From assembly GCA_003247185.1 (NCBI GenBank), contig QKAV01000099.1, forward strand, positions 1 to 37,739: DNA of 37,739 bases, read 5' to 3'. Of the stretch, positions 17,022 to 24,383 are shown one piece after another (position 1 is the first letter of the stretch; each line of letters opens with the position of its first letter). This stretch comes from Crocinitomicaceae bacterium. Lineage in GTDB: Bacteria > Bacteroidota > Bacteroidia > Flavobacteriales_D > Crocinitomicaceae. Below the pieces are notes generated by a model that saw only the letters and a program-made list of their open reading frames with translations, made no database searches and was not told the origin of the DNA. The translations under genes were made by a program, and so were the position numbers.

Positions 17022-17684
17022 GTGGAAAGAATAAAAAAACATCATATTTTAAATTTAATAGAAAAAGGTGAAAGCCAGTATCTTGATTTTAAATTTGCGA
17101 TTAATGACTCTGTAAAGATTGCCCGGTCATTGGTGGCTTTCTCCAATTCGAATGGTGGTACCTTATTGATCGGTGTAAAAGACAATGGTGCAATTGCCGG
17201 TGTGAGAACCACTGAGGAGTATTATATGGTCGAAGCAGCCGCAAATATTTATACTGATCCGCCGGTTTCTTTTATCAGCAAAGAATGGAATGTTAACGGG
17301 AAAAAAGTACTTGAGGTTAAGGTTTCGAAAAGTGAAAATGGGCCTCATTCGGTGATTGAGTCTGATGGAGGCCGCAAGGTGTATCTGCGTATTGGCGATA
17401 GTAATGTAGTAGCCAACCGATTGATAAAAAGCTATTTGAAGCTGCGGAAAAGGCATAAAGGTGGTTTCCTGAGTTTTGGTGATCAGGAGAAACTGATTCT
17501 TTCTTTCCTTTCAGAAAATGAGTCAATTACCATCGACCAAATAAAGGTTTTGGTTGGTATTTCGCGAGAAAAGGTCGAGAAGATCCTGGTAAATCTGATG
17601 CTGATGGATGTGGTTATCTTTGCCTGGGATGGATTGCGGTTTGTATACCAGATAAAAGCTTTGCCGGTTGGTTCAGGGGCATAG
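17022..17684 (+). CDS. AlbA_2/Schlafen-type putative nucleic-acid/ATP-binding protein
   Basis: From the GTG at 17022 the protein has 220 residues (MERIKKHHILNLIEKGESQY). The N-terminal 120 residues fit the AlbA_2/Schlafen AAA_4 domain: GESQYLDFKF, then VAFSNSNGGTLLIGVKDNG, IYTDPP, and VYLRIGDSN. The C-terminal about 70 residues look like a winged helix (ITIDQIKVLVGISREKVEKI). The longer alternative begins at a TTG at 16998 that overlaps the promoter element and has no usual start context. Such proteins are often called transcriptional regulators or putative ATP-dependent helicases; the nucleic-acid role is inferred. The gene stands alone, divergent from the P-loop kinase gene. Confidence 0.75.
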   Translation: MERIKKHHILNLIEKGESQYLDFKFAINDSVKIARSLVAFSNSNGGTLLIGVKDNGAIAGVRTTEEYYMVEAAANIYTDPPVSFISKEWNVNGKKVLEVKVSKSENGPHSVIESDGGRKVYLRIGDSNVVANRLIKSYLKLRKRHKGGFLSFGDQEKLILSFLSENESITIDQIKVLVGISREKVEKILVNLMLMDVVIFAWDGLRFVYQIKALPVGSGA

Positions 17685-18509
17685 GTTTTTGAATTGCTTC
17701 TGAATTAGGTAGAGTACCACTTCAAAAAAAACTGATTTCATTTTACCAGACCATTGTTTTGTAGACATATTTGCCGGGGCTGGGAATGTGTCTCTTCTTA
17801 TTCTGGACTGCTCTCTCTTTTAACCTGATTGAAAGAATCCTCTTCAACTTCAATCCTGAATAATTCTTATCTGATCCGGAACTCCGCCGTTTGAATATCT
17901 TGTCTCCCGGAGATCAGCCCCTTCATTATAACCGAAGTAAAGGGAGGTATTTTCATAGCAGGGTTTTCTGTTTCCCCTCACATTAACCTCGTTGTGGCGC
18001 TTTTCACAGATCGGCTGTACGTACCAGTTGGTCTCCCGAAAGATTAGCCAGATATCCGCAATTGAAGATTTTGCCCACAGATTTGGGTTTGTTTAATAGG
18101 AAAGTAATCAGGTATTCATACGTATATCAACCGTGAACTGACCTTTCCGGCCCGATTGATCTACGATTGATCTACGATTGATCTACGATTGATCTACGGT
18201 TGACCTACGGTTGATCTACGGTTAAAAGTTAAAAATGGCACAGGTTCGGCAAGCTTGTTTTGATATAGCAAAGCTTCTATATACTGACCTATGTAAAAAT
18301 TTTCAGACAGGCTCGTGTTGCCTCCGGCAAATTGCATGCTGCTATTACCCGGTTGATTTCACAGTCAGACAGCAAACGGCTTCGAAGCCGGGAAAATATT
18401 GCCGGGAATTGTAATAAAGAGGTTGCTTAGAATGGGGGAAATCCGGGTCAAATGAATGGATGGAAGTTTGCAATGAATTGGTTATACGGAAAAACCAATA
18501 CCTGCCGGT
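17685..18509. other. 825-bp gene-free region with tandem repeats
   Basis: No complete gene was found. The stretch holds an 80-codon minus-strand open frame without a start codon (17850-18092), six copies of an 11-bp repeat (18154-18219), and a perfect 14-bp palindrome at 18377-18390 (CGGCTTCGAAGCCG). Its base composition looks less AT-rich than other spacers here. It may be decayed or repetitive DNA between the AlbA_2 gene and the lipoprotein/kinase operon. Confidence 0.6.
18154..18219. repeat. 11-bp tandem repeat, six copies
   Basis: Four exact copies of GATTGATCTAC are followed by GGTTGACCTAC and GGTTGATCTAC, then a partial GGTT. The repeat length of 11 bp is close to one helical turn, so equivalent bases face the same side of the DNA. 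The variation is at positions 2 and 7 only. It lies outside any gene. Confidence 0.95.
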
Positions 18510-18758
18510 TCATCGTTTCTGTGTCAGAGCTTTAAGCTGTTCTTCAGCCGAACGGATAATGTATTCAAGTTGGTTTAATCCCTGATCGGCCATCTGGTAT
18601 TTATGGTCTTTCAGGAAATCAATGGCCTCTATGATCTGCCGTAGCTCCTCTTTTGTGATGTTTTCTGTAGTTTTTTGCAGTAGTTTGTTAATACAACTGA
18701 TTTTTTCACCAATGATCGCGAACAACTCTGATTTATTGGTATAATAGTAGGTTGGCAT
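18510..18758 (-). CDS. Small helical protein, unknown
   Basis: The 82-residue protein starts at the ATG at 18758 (MPTYYYTNKSELFAIIGEKI). The frame is open to 18908, but the added residues are Cys-rich and overlap the kinase gene. It is predicted to be almost all helical, with charged heptad-like stretches (KELLRQIIEAIDFL-like and GLNQLEYIIRSAEEQLKAL). I do not recognise a family. It lies 85 bp downstream of the histidine kinase gene on the same strand. It could be a kinase partner such as a phosphotransfer or regulatory protein, but no phosphotransfer histidine motif is evident. Confidence 0.55.
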   Translation of the reverse strand: MPTYYYTNKSELFAIIGEKISCINKLLQKTTENITKEELRQIIEAIDFLKDHKYQMADQGLNQLEYIIRSAEEQLKALTQKR

Positions 18759-18843
18759 AAAAAGAGTTTCCGATTTAAGATTGCAATGATACTGAAAACA
18801 CATTAAAAGACAATGGAGAACAGCCCGGATTTGGAAACATATT

Positions 18844-20121
18844 TCAGCCGAAAACCGGAAGTGCTCCTGGCAGATCAATCGTGAATTCGGCCCATTTTCC
18901 CGGCTCACTCAATGTGGTTATAATTCCATTATGTTTGTCAACAATCCACCAGGTAAGGTAAAGACCAAGTCCGGTACCTTTTCTGTCTTCGCTTCCTGGT
19001 TGTTGTAAACGGCTGAAGCGCTTAAAGAGTTTTTGCGACTGCTCCTCGGTAAAACCAAAGCCTTCATTTCTGATTGTAAATATCAGGTGCCCTTTAATGA
19101 AGCTTGCGGTAACTTCTACCGGGGTGTTCTCATACCCGTATTTGGCTGCATTATCGAGCAGGTTTATGATTGCCATGCGCAAAAGCCCCACATCTGCGGT
19201 AATCGCTATATCGTTTGATGGACGTTTAAACGACAACTGATTGGACCTTTCGAGATACCGTGGTTGAACGGTATCCCACGCAATATCAAAAACCTCTGAA
19301 AGAAATTTTACATCTTCCGAGGGCTTATATCTCATTTCACCTGTTTCGAGCCTTGAAAGGCCAAGGTAATTATTGACCATGTTAACCAGATAGCCCGAAA
19401 CCCGCACCATTTTACCAATAGTATCTACTGCCAGAGGATCAGTTTCACCCATATAACCCTCCAGGTATGTATGACCTAGTGTCATAGCGGCAGCAAGCGG
19501 GCTTTTCATTTCATGGGCTACGAACCCGAGCAGTTGCATATAGTCGGTTCTGGCTTGCTGAAGGTTCCTGATTGTCCAGATTTTTTCTACTGCCTGTGCT
19601 ATTCGGTCAACGATGACTTGTACAAGGGCTGCATGGCTGTATTGATATGCACCTTTCAGTTTCGAAGAGATGAAAAGAAATCCGATCGCCCTTTCATCAA
19701 CGATGAGAGGGAGCGTAAGGCTAGAGCTGAGTCCTTCTTCTAAAAGGAGTTGGGTTGAATTCGAATCTGGATTTTCTTTAAGATGTTCTTCAAGGTCATC
19801 TATAATTCTGGCTTTTCGCTCATCAAGCAGAGGCTTTAGCGTTGAATTTCGTAACCCGGCAGTATAACCTTCATTCAGCCTGATATTGTCGTAATCGGTT
19901 TTGCACAACCTGGCAGTTACTCTGATTCCGTCGTTTTCTACAAAACTGATCCCGATTCTGTTGCAGGGAACAAGTTCTCTGCTTTGTTGCCATAACATTT
20001 CCATTAAGCAATCTATGGTCTGACAACCAAGCAGATGCTTGTCGATGTGAATCAGGATGGCTTTTTCTTTATCAGATAATACGATCTTAACATCATGAGC
20101 CGCGATATACTTGATGGACAT
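18844..20121 (-). CDS. Soluble GAF-domain sensor histidine kinase
   Basis: From the ATG at 20121 the protein has 425 residues. A start at 20169 would overlap the upstream gene. Residues about 25-180 form a GAF-like domain (LVPCNRIGISFVEN, SSSLTLPLIVDERAIGFLFI). HisKA follows with the phospho-acceptor H203 in FVAHEMKSPLAAAM. The ATPase domain shows the N box (INLLDNAAKYG, N324), G1 (IRNEGFGF) and G2 (GTGLGLYLTWW). No transmembrane segment or signal peptide is present, so sensing is cytoplasmic. No response regulator gene is in the window, making it an orphan kinase. It follows the LpxR-like lipoprotein gene by 14 bp, so the two are likely co-expressed. Confidence 0.92.
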   Translation of the reverse strand: MSIKYIAAHDVKIVLSDKEKAILIHIDKHLLGCQTIDCLMEMLWQQSRELVPCNRIGISFVENDGIRVTARLCKTDYDNIRLNEGYTAGLRNSTLKPLLDERKARIIDDLEEHLKENPDSNSTQLLLEEGLSSSLTLPLIVDERAIGFLFISSKLKGAYQYSHAALVQVIVDRIAQAVEKIWTIRNLQQARTDYMQLLGFVAHEMKSPLAAAMTLGHTYLEGYMGETDPLAVDTIGKMVRVSGYLVNMVNNYLGLSRLETGEMRYKPSEDVKFLSEVFDIAWDTVQPRYLERSNQLSFKRPSNDIAITADVGLLRMAIINLLDNAAKYGYENTPVEVTASFIKGHLIFTIRNEGFGFTEEQSQKLFKRFSRLQQPGSEDRKGTGLGLYLTWWIVDKHNGIITTLSEPGKWAEFTIDLPGALPVFG

Positions 20122-20135
20122 TGTCAGGGTATTAG

Positions 20136-21689
20136 TTAGAATGGGATAGTCACTTTTATTCGGCCCCATTTATGCCAGCGAGAATTTTTAAACTCCGGAC
20201 TATAAAGGTACTGAATAAATGAAGCAGAATATTTCTTATAGGATATACTGAGGCCGGCTTCACCCAGCCAGACGATTCTGTTAAGGTCTCCGTCGGGAAT
20301 TGTATAAGGACTGCTGAGATTAAACATCCCTCCCTGCATGGTGGCATCGTAACCCACTGCATTTATTTCACTCTGAAGGCTAAGCTGATAGGTAAAGTAG
20401 GTGTACCAGGGTTGTTTTGGGGAAAAGTGAAGTGGGATGTTGTAATATCCCGAAAAGTAAGGTTTTCTGTTTCCCCATTGGTAGCGAATACCGGCGCCTC
20501 CGTTTGTATACAGGGTTCCTGCCTTTAAATTGGAGGTCAGGATTATTTCATGTCCGTATGATTGTAAAATACCTTTTTCCAACTGTATGTTATAATTGGC
20601 AACAACATCATTTGCAATCTGATTCTTCCAGCCCTTCGGGCGTTTTTCTTCTCCATGCAGATAGCTTTGGATTGCTCCTCCAAGGGATGCAGGACCTATT
20701 ACCCCAAGATCTATTTCACTAACCAGTCTGTATCTCTTTTCAGGGTTGTTGTAGATGCTCATGTGACCCAGAAACAGGTAAGCAGCCAATGGCCTGTCAC
20801 CATATTGTATCTCCTCCCTGACAGGAAACAGGGGTGTATATAAGTTCTGTACAATTGAAATTCCATAATTCGTTTCACCTTTTTTTTGCGGTGAGATAAG
20901 CAGGCTGCTTACGGGAGATTTTTGCCAGACCGGGGCGATATGTTCAATTCTCACCCCGTTGGTATAATAGTAGTCAGTATTGTCGAAAATATCATTATCA
21001 AACTTTATCTGCAGGAGAGGAATCTGACCTATTCGGTTGATGTATTCAGAAAATGGCGGAAGTTCTCTTGATGAGTATATCTCACCAGTCAAAGAGTCGA
21101 CAGGCAGTTCCTTCTTGATTGCTTTAAGCTGATTGACAGATAGGTATTCTCTGGCTGGAATGGGTATCTCTTCCTTTACCAAAGGCAATTGAGGACGTAC
21201 TGATGCTTTGGGTTTTACTTTTGCATGTATGGGTTGTTCCGGTGTCAGAATATAGCCCGGAATTACAGTTCTCAACAAACGAAGATTTGATTTGTAATCG
21301 TGGGTAAGCATAAGCGGTGGCATTCCCTTTTCATAATAAATAACCCCCCAGGGAGCCTTCATTCCAGAGATCCCGATAACTGTCTTTCTGTTGTCAGATT
21401 CTATAAACTCCAGAATTGCCGCATCTGTATACCGATAGTTGATTTTTAAACTGTCAAATAACCTGATTAATTTATTGTTGGAAGCAGTAAGGCTGTCGCG
21501 AAGCCTGTAATAGTCTGAGCCGAGCGCAATTTTCAGTGAATCGTCAGTTTTAGGAGGAGGGTTGTAAAAGACAGCTTCTGTCTCCTTAACAGCTAATTTG
21601 GTTACACTCTCCTTTTTCTCCTCTTTTCTTGAACAGGCAAAAACACCGGCAAGAATCAGGAGCAGAAATAAATTGTAAAAGAATTTCAA
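20136..21689 (-). CDS. Putative lipoprotein with C-terminal LpxR-like (DUF2219) beta-barrel domain
   Basis: The 517-residue protein uses a TTG start at 21689; no in-frame ATG lies nearby and the frame begins with a good signal (MKFFYNLFLLLILAGVFACS). C19 is preceded by VFA, an acceptable though not ideal lipobox. Residues about 20-220 are soluble. From about 225 on there are features of the LpxR/DUF2219 family: LQIKFDNDIFDNTDYYYTNG (228-245) with the conserved N-D and YTNG, then alternating beta strands, ending in Phe like outer-membrane barrels. LpxR removes 3'-acyloxyacyl chains from lipid A. The fusion of a lipoprotein-like N-terminal domain to the barrel is unusual. It heads the operon with the GAF kinase. 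Confidence 0.7.
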   Translation of the reverse strand: MKFFYNLFLLLILAGVFACSRKEEKKESVTKLAVKETEAVFYNPPPKTDDSLKIALGSDYYRLRDSLTASNNKLIRLFDSLKINYRYTDAAILEFIESDNRKTVIGISGMKAPWGVIYYEKGMPPLMLTHDYKSNLRLLRTVIPGYILTPEQPIHAKVKPKASVRPQLPLVKEEIPIPAREYLSVNQLKAIKKELPVDSLTGEIYSSRELPPFSEYINRIGQIPLLQIKFDNDIFDNTDYYYTNGVRIEHIAPVWQKSPVSSLLISPQKKGETNYGISIVQNLYTPLFPVREEIQYGDRPLAAYLFLGHMSIYNNPEKRYRLVSEIDLGVIGPASLGGAIQSYLHGEEKRPKGWKNQIANDVVANYNIQLEKGILQSYGHEIILTSNLKAGTLYTNGGAGIRYQWGNRKPYFSGYYNIPLHFSPKQPWYTYFTYQLSLQSEINAVGYDATMQGGMFNLSSPYTIPDGDLNRIVWLGEAGLSISYKKYSASFIQYLYSPEFKNSRWHKWGRIKVTIPF

Positions 21690-22000
21690 TGATTTTACAT
21701 TTTTCGTTTTTACGCCGGATATTAAATAAAGTTCCTCAATCAGTTGGCAAAAGTACCCAAAAGCCCCAATCCGTCAAAACTGCATAAGCTGTAACGTTTC
21801 CTGAATCTATGACGTCCTATTATCAATACAATCAGGCAGGTGTTTGATTTCGAACATAGAGTGGATTATATCGGACATTTTCTGATTATTTGTGGATACT
21901 GATTGATTATATTATTGGTGTAAATATTTGGTAAACAATAATAAATGATATTTGGCATAGAATATGAAATCTAGCGGATGTCTGAATTAAATTAAAAGTT
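21690..22000. other. Divergent spacer with promoter, no gene seen
   Basis: This 311-bp stretch lies between the LpxR-like gene (minus) and the PH-like gene (plus). Besides the promoter at 21748-21779 it contains two ATATTTGG words upstream of the plus-strand gene, at 21924-21931 and 21949-21956. These could be weak -7-like elements. Nothing else was recognised. Confidence 0.45.
21748..21779 (-). promoter_or_regulatory. Bacteroidota promoter for the LpxR-like/kinase operon
   Basis: On the minus strand TTTTG (21775-21779) is followed after 19 bp by TACTTTTG (21748-21755), matching the -33 TTTG / -7 TAnnTTTG consensus at the right spacing. It lies 59 bp before the TTG start at 21689. Confidence 0.65.
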
Positions 22001-22309
22001 ATGGTAGCTAAACTTAAGCCTAATGAAGTAGTTATTAAAGCAGGTGATTCTGTTCATAAAGCTGAAAGTGCAGAATTTAAAGGTAAGTTGATTCTGACTA
22101 ACCAGCGTCTTTATTTTAAACAGGCAGAAAGCAATTCTGATGAATACCTTCTGGAAGTTCTTCCATCAGATATTCAGGATGTTATTTGTTGTAAATCAGG
22201 ATGGTTTTCGAATAATGGATTAAACATACTTACCCGTGATGGACGTGAGCTAAGATTTGTTCTTAAAAACCGTTCCGATTGGGGTGAAATGATTGCACAA
22301 ATGTGTTAG
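22001..22309 (+). CDS. Small PH/GRAM-like domain protein
   Basis: The 102-residue cytoplasmic protein has the pattern of a bacterial PH/GRAM domain: GKLILTNQRLYFKQ near residues 28-41 (the conserved LTNQRL strand), a hydrophobic strand with LPSDIQDVICCKSGWF, and a final helix KNRSDWGEMIAQ. Such minimal domains are thought to bind lipids or membranes, but specificity cannot be read from the sequence. It stands alone, followed by a strong terminator. Confidence 0.65.
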   Translation: MVAKLKPNEVVIKAGDSVHKAESAEFKGKLILTNQRLYFKQAESNSDEYLLEVLPSDIQDVICCKSGWFSNNGLNILTRDGRELRFVLKNRSDWGEMIAQMC

Positions 22310-22371
22310 TAAGATTTCTCAAAATAATTATTGGTTTTTGGTTATATCATTTGGTTACTTGTAAATGATCG

Positions 22372-22405
22372 TGAAAAGGGTCCCCGGGAGGGTCCCCTTT
22401 TTTTT
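22372..22405 (+). terminator. Intrinsic terminator after the PH-like gene
   Basis: AAAAGGG at 22374-22380 pairs with CCCCTTTT at 22394-22401 around a GC-rich inner hairpin, followed by a run of T up to 22405. This is a classical rho-independent terminator for the gene ending at 22309. Confidence 0.8.
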
Positions 22406-22699
22406 CTGGAAATAATATTACTCCTAATTCGTAGGTGTTTTTAATATTTTGCCTTCAAATCTCAATTATATTGAATTTTAGGGTATCCGTAATCGGATAA
22501 ATGTATTTTTTTCAGCTTAAATTGTTGATTTAAGTTAATTGGTTGATAGATAAATTTTTATGTTTAATTCTTATTGTTTCATGTGTTTTCCGAAATAAGA
22601 TCGGATAATTGCACATTCTAATTTAAACGTTTTAGTTTACTGTTAAGTTATTGTAAATATGGTATTAAATGTCTTTGGCACAGACATTGTAACTGAATA

Positions 22700-22840
22700 G
22701 TTGCTGTTGCAGGTAAAACCTGGTAATACCAAACTAAACTCTCTTTACCTACTTTTCATTAGTTGTTTTTGTTGTTTTAGAAGTTACTTTTTAGTACTTG
22801 AGAAGCCGGTTCGCAGTAGATGCGCATCGGCTTTCTTTAT
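22700..22840 (+). ncRNA. Possible small RNA ending at a strong terminator
   Basis: A strong terminator hairpin (22803-22833) has no coding gene upstream on its strand within 490 bp. About 120 bp before it lies TGGCAC-N5-TTGT (22676-22690), close to a sigma-54 -24/-12 site with the exact GG-N10 spacing but T for the conserved C. Between them are small hairpins (CAGGT-AAA-ACCTG at 22710-22722). Together these suggest an about 130-140 nt non-coding transcript. This is an inference; neither promoter strength nor conservation is known. Confidence 0.25.
22803..22840 (+). terminator. Intrinsic terminator hairpin without an upstream gene
   Basis: AAGCCGGT-T-CGC (22803-22814) pairs with GCG-C-ATCGGCTT (22822-22833) with one mismatch and a 7-base loop, followed by TCTTTATT. 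Stability looks high. The nearest upstream plus-strand gene already has its own terminator at 22372-22405. Confidence 0.6.
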
Positions 22841-22856
22841 TAATCCATGCCAGCAA

Positions 22857-23030
22857 ATGATAATTGCGTTTGCAGGTTTAGGAAATTGTATAGGTAGGAC
22901 TCAGGCATTGAATCCGGGGCTTTCTGTCATTTATCATCCGGGCAACAGGTTAAATGTTACGGATGTTTCCAGTTTTAGTAAAATTCAAGAGAATTTTCCG
23001 GGAGTATCCCTGGATGCAATAATTCAATGA
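22857..23030 (+). pseudogene. Possible truncated NAD-dependent epimerase/RmlD-like remnant
   Basis: From the ATG at 22857 a 57-codon frame reads MIIAFAGLGNCIGRTQALNP, then NRLNVTD, FSKIQENFPG and DAIIQ before its stop. The order of a glycine-bearing first strand, a leucine-rich helix, a L-(D/N)-(V/I)-TD step and a D-x-II strand is reminiscent of the first 60 residues of RmlD-type reductases. It is much too short for a working enzyme and the glycine motif is degenerate. It overlaps the end of the convergent DUF6051-like gene by 7 bp. The frame may equally be chance. Confidence 0.2.
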
Positions 23031-24205
23031 CCTCCTTTGCTGTCGTTAAGAAATTCTGAGGCCTGGTTAAAGATGTTATAGAAGGAAGTATTTACCTGTG
23101 CTGACATTTTATTATCTGAAAACACCGGAAATGGATTCTCGTGCATATACGGGTAAGGGAAATCATGCTCAATGACCTTTCCATCAGTATTTCTGAGAAG
23201 CAAGGCTGTGGGTGCTGATGGAATAACCGAATCATTTTTTAGCGTCATTACCATTATTTTATTCCTGGCTGAGCTGAATGCACTTTTAATCAGGGATGGA
23301 GCCCTGTCATAGTTTATCATTGCATTAAAAGCCTGCCCCATTGGGTGTTTTGACAGAAATTTTCCAAGTGGGCTTCCTGACTTCATCTCTCTGATGGTAT
23401 CCTCCAGGTAATACTTATATATTGACTGAAAAGCCGTTTTGTTCATGATAAGTTTCGATATTCCGTTCATTTTGGCGAATGGTGCCCCTCCGCAGAAAAT
23501 GGCCGTTTTATGGATTTCATTACCCGTTATGTGGTTGTATATTGTTAAAATCTGAGATAGGAATGCTCCTATTGAATAGGCAAAAAAATCAATACGATCA
23601 GTCTGCCCTAAATAGTCAACCTGTTTGCTTTTGAGCATATTGATTAATTGAATCAGGTCTAATGCACTTTGAAAACCAGATTTAAGAAATCGCAATGGAT
23701 TATCAGCCAGTCTCTGGCTTAGGATATAGTTTACGAAAGTAGTTGATTCTGCTTTGCTTTGCGATACGTCGCCTGATTTCATCAAACCGCTTACTGTTCT
23801 GGCATCGCTCCAGAATTGGGGTGCTCTGTTTATGTGAAAAGATATGGGAAACATCAATACCGGACATTTGAGGTTTTCGGCAAGAAAAGCCCCCCAACTC
23901 CAGTACTTGTTCCACGATCGTTCATTCAATCCGTGAAGTAAAACCAACACTCTTCCTTTTTCGCTACATTCGGAAGGTAATATGACTGGATATTTAAAAG
24001 CAAAGTTCTCTTCGATTTGAAAGTCTGGTGCATTGGGTTGCAAAACAGCTGCAATGTCCAAAGAACCCTGGCCGTTTTGAGATGAAAATGCCTGCGATTC
24101 AAAACAGAGCCATTTAAGGTTGAGAATTCCTGAGTCGGTAATAATCTGACGATCTTCTCCTGCCTGAATTCCTGCAAATCGTGAATTATACTCCTGGTAA
24201 TTCAT
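23024..24205 (-). CDS. DUF6051-like alpha/beta hydrolase
   Basis: I chose the ATG at 24205 (393 residues, MNYQEYNSRFAGIQAGEDRQ); the frame can be extended six codons only to a TTG. The protein shows an alpha/beta-hydrolase core: VLVLLHGLNERSW near 87-99 (oxyanion-hole HG), nucleophile-elbow-like FFAYSIGAFLSQ with S211, a later Asp in TLKNDSVIPS, and a His in YPYMHENPF near the C-terminus. Proteins of this type from Bacteroidota are grouped as DUF6051; that name is from memory. No signal peptide is present. The substrate is unknown. It is divergent from the LytTR gene. Confidence 0.75.
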   Translation of the reverse strand: MNYQEYNSRFAGIQAGEDRQIITDSGILNLKWLCFESQAFSSQNGQGSLDIAAVLQPNAPDFQIEENFAFKYPVILPSECSEKGRVLVLLHGLNERSWNKYWSWGAFLAENLKCPVLMFPISFHINRAPQFWSDARTVSGLMKSGDVSQSKAESTTFVNYILSQRLADNPLRFLKSGFQSALDLIQLINMLKSKQVDYLGQTDRIDFFAYSIGAFLSQILTIYNHITGNEIHKTAIFCGGAPFAKMNGISKLIMNKTAFQSIYKYYLEDTIREMKSGSPLGKFLSKHPMGQAFNAMINYDRAPSLIKSAFSSARNKIMVMTLKNDSVIPSAPTALLLRNTDGKVIEHDFPYPYMHENPFPVFSDNKMSAQVNTSFYNIFNQASEFLNDSKGGH

Positions 24206-24383
24206 GTTGAAAAGTTTTTGCAAAGGAACGTAGGATTTGATCTGACATTTGGTAAATGGTTTGGAGCCGTTCGCTATGGGACGAAAGGTTCAGTTTTGGG
24301 CTGGAATTCCTCCGGCAGGGACGAAATAATTTCCGATATTTGTAATTGAAATCCACTTGAATCTCATAACCGTCAAATATTTC

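Larger units (their letters stand above)
22310..22856. other. AT-rich spacer with two terminators
   Basis: No convincing protein gene lies here. The part up to 22405 holds the PH-like gene's terminator. From about 22430 to 22670 the sequence is very AT-rich. A possible regulatory RNA lies at 22700-22840. A longer frame starting at 22701 is low-complexity at its N-terminal part and not credible as a whole. Confidence 0.45.

Noticed and set aside
22701-22856. N-terminal part of a 109-codon plus-strand frame
   Set aside because: It is Leu/Phe/Cys-rich, spans the terminator hairpin and has no coding character.
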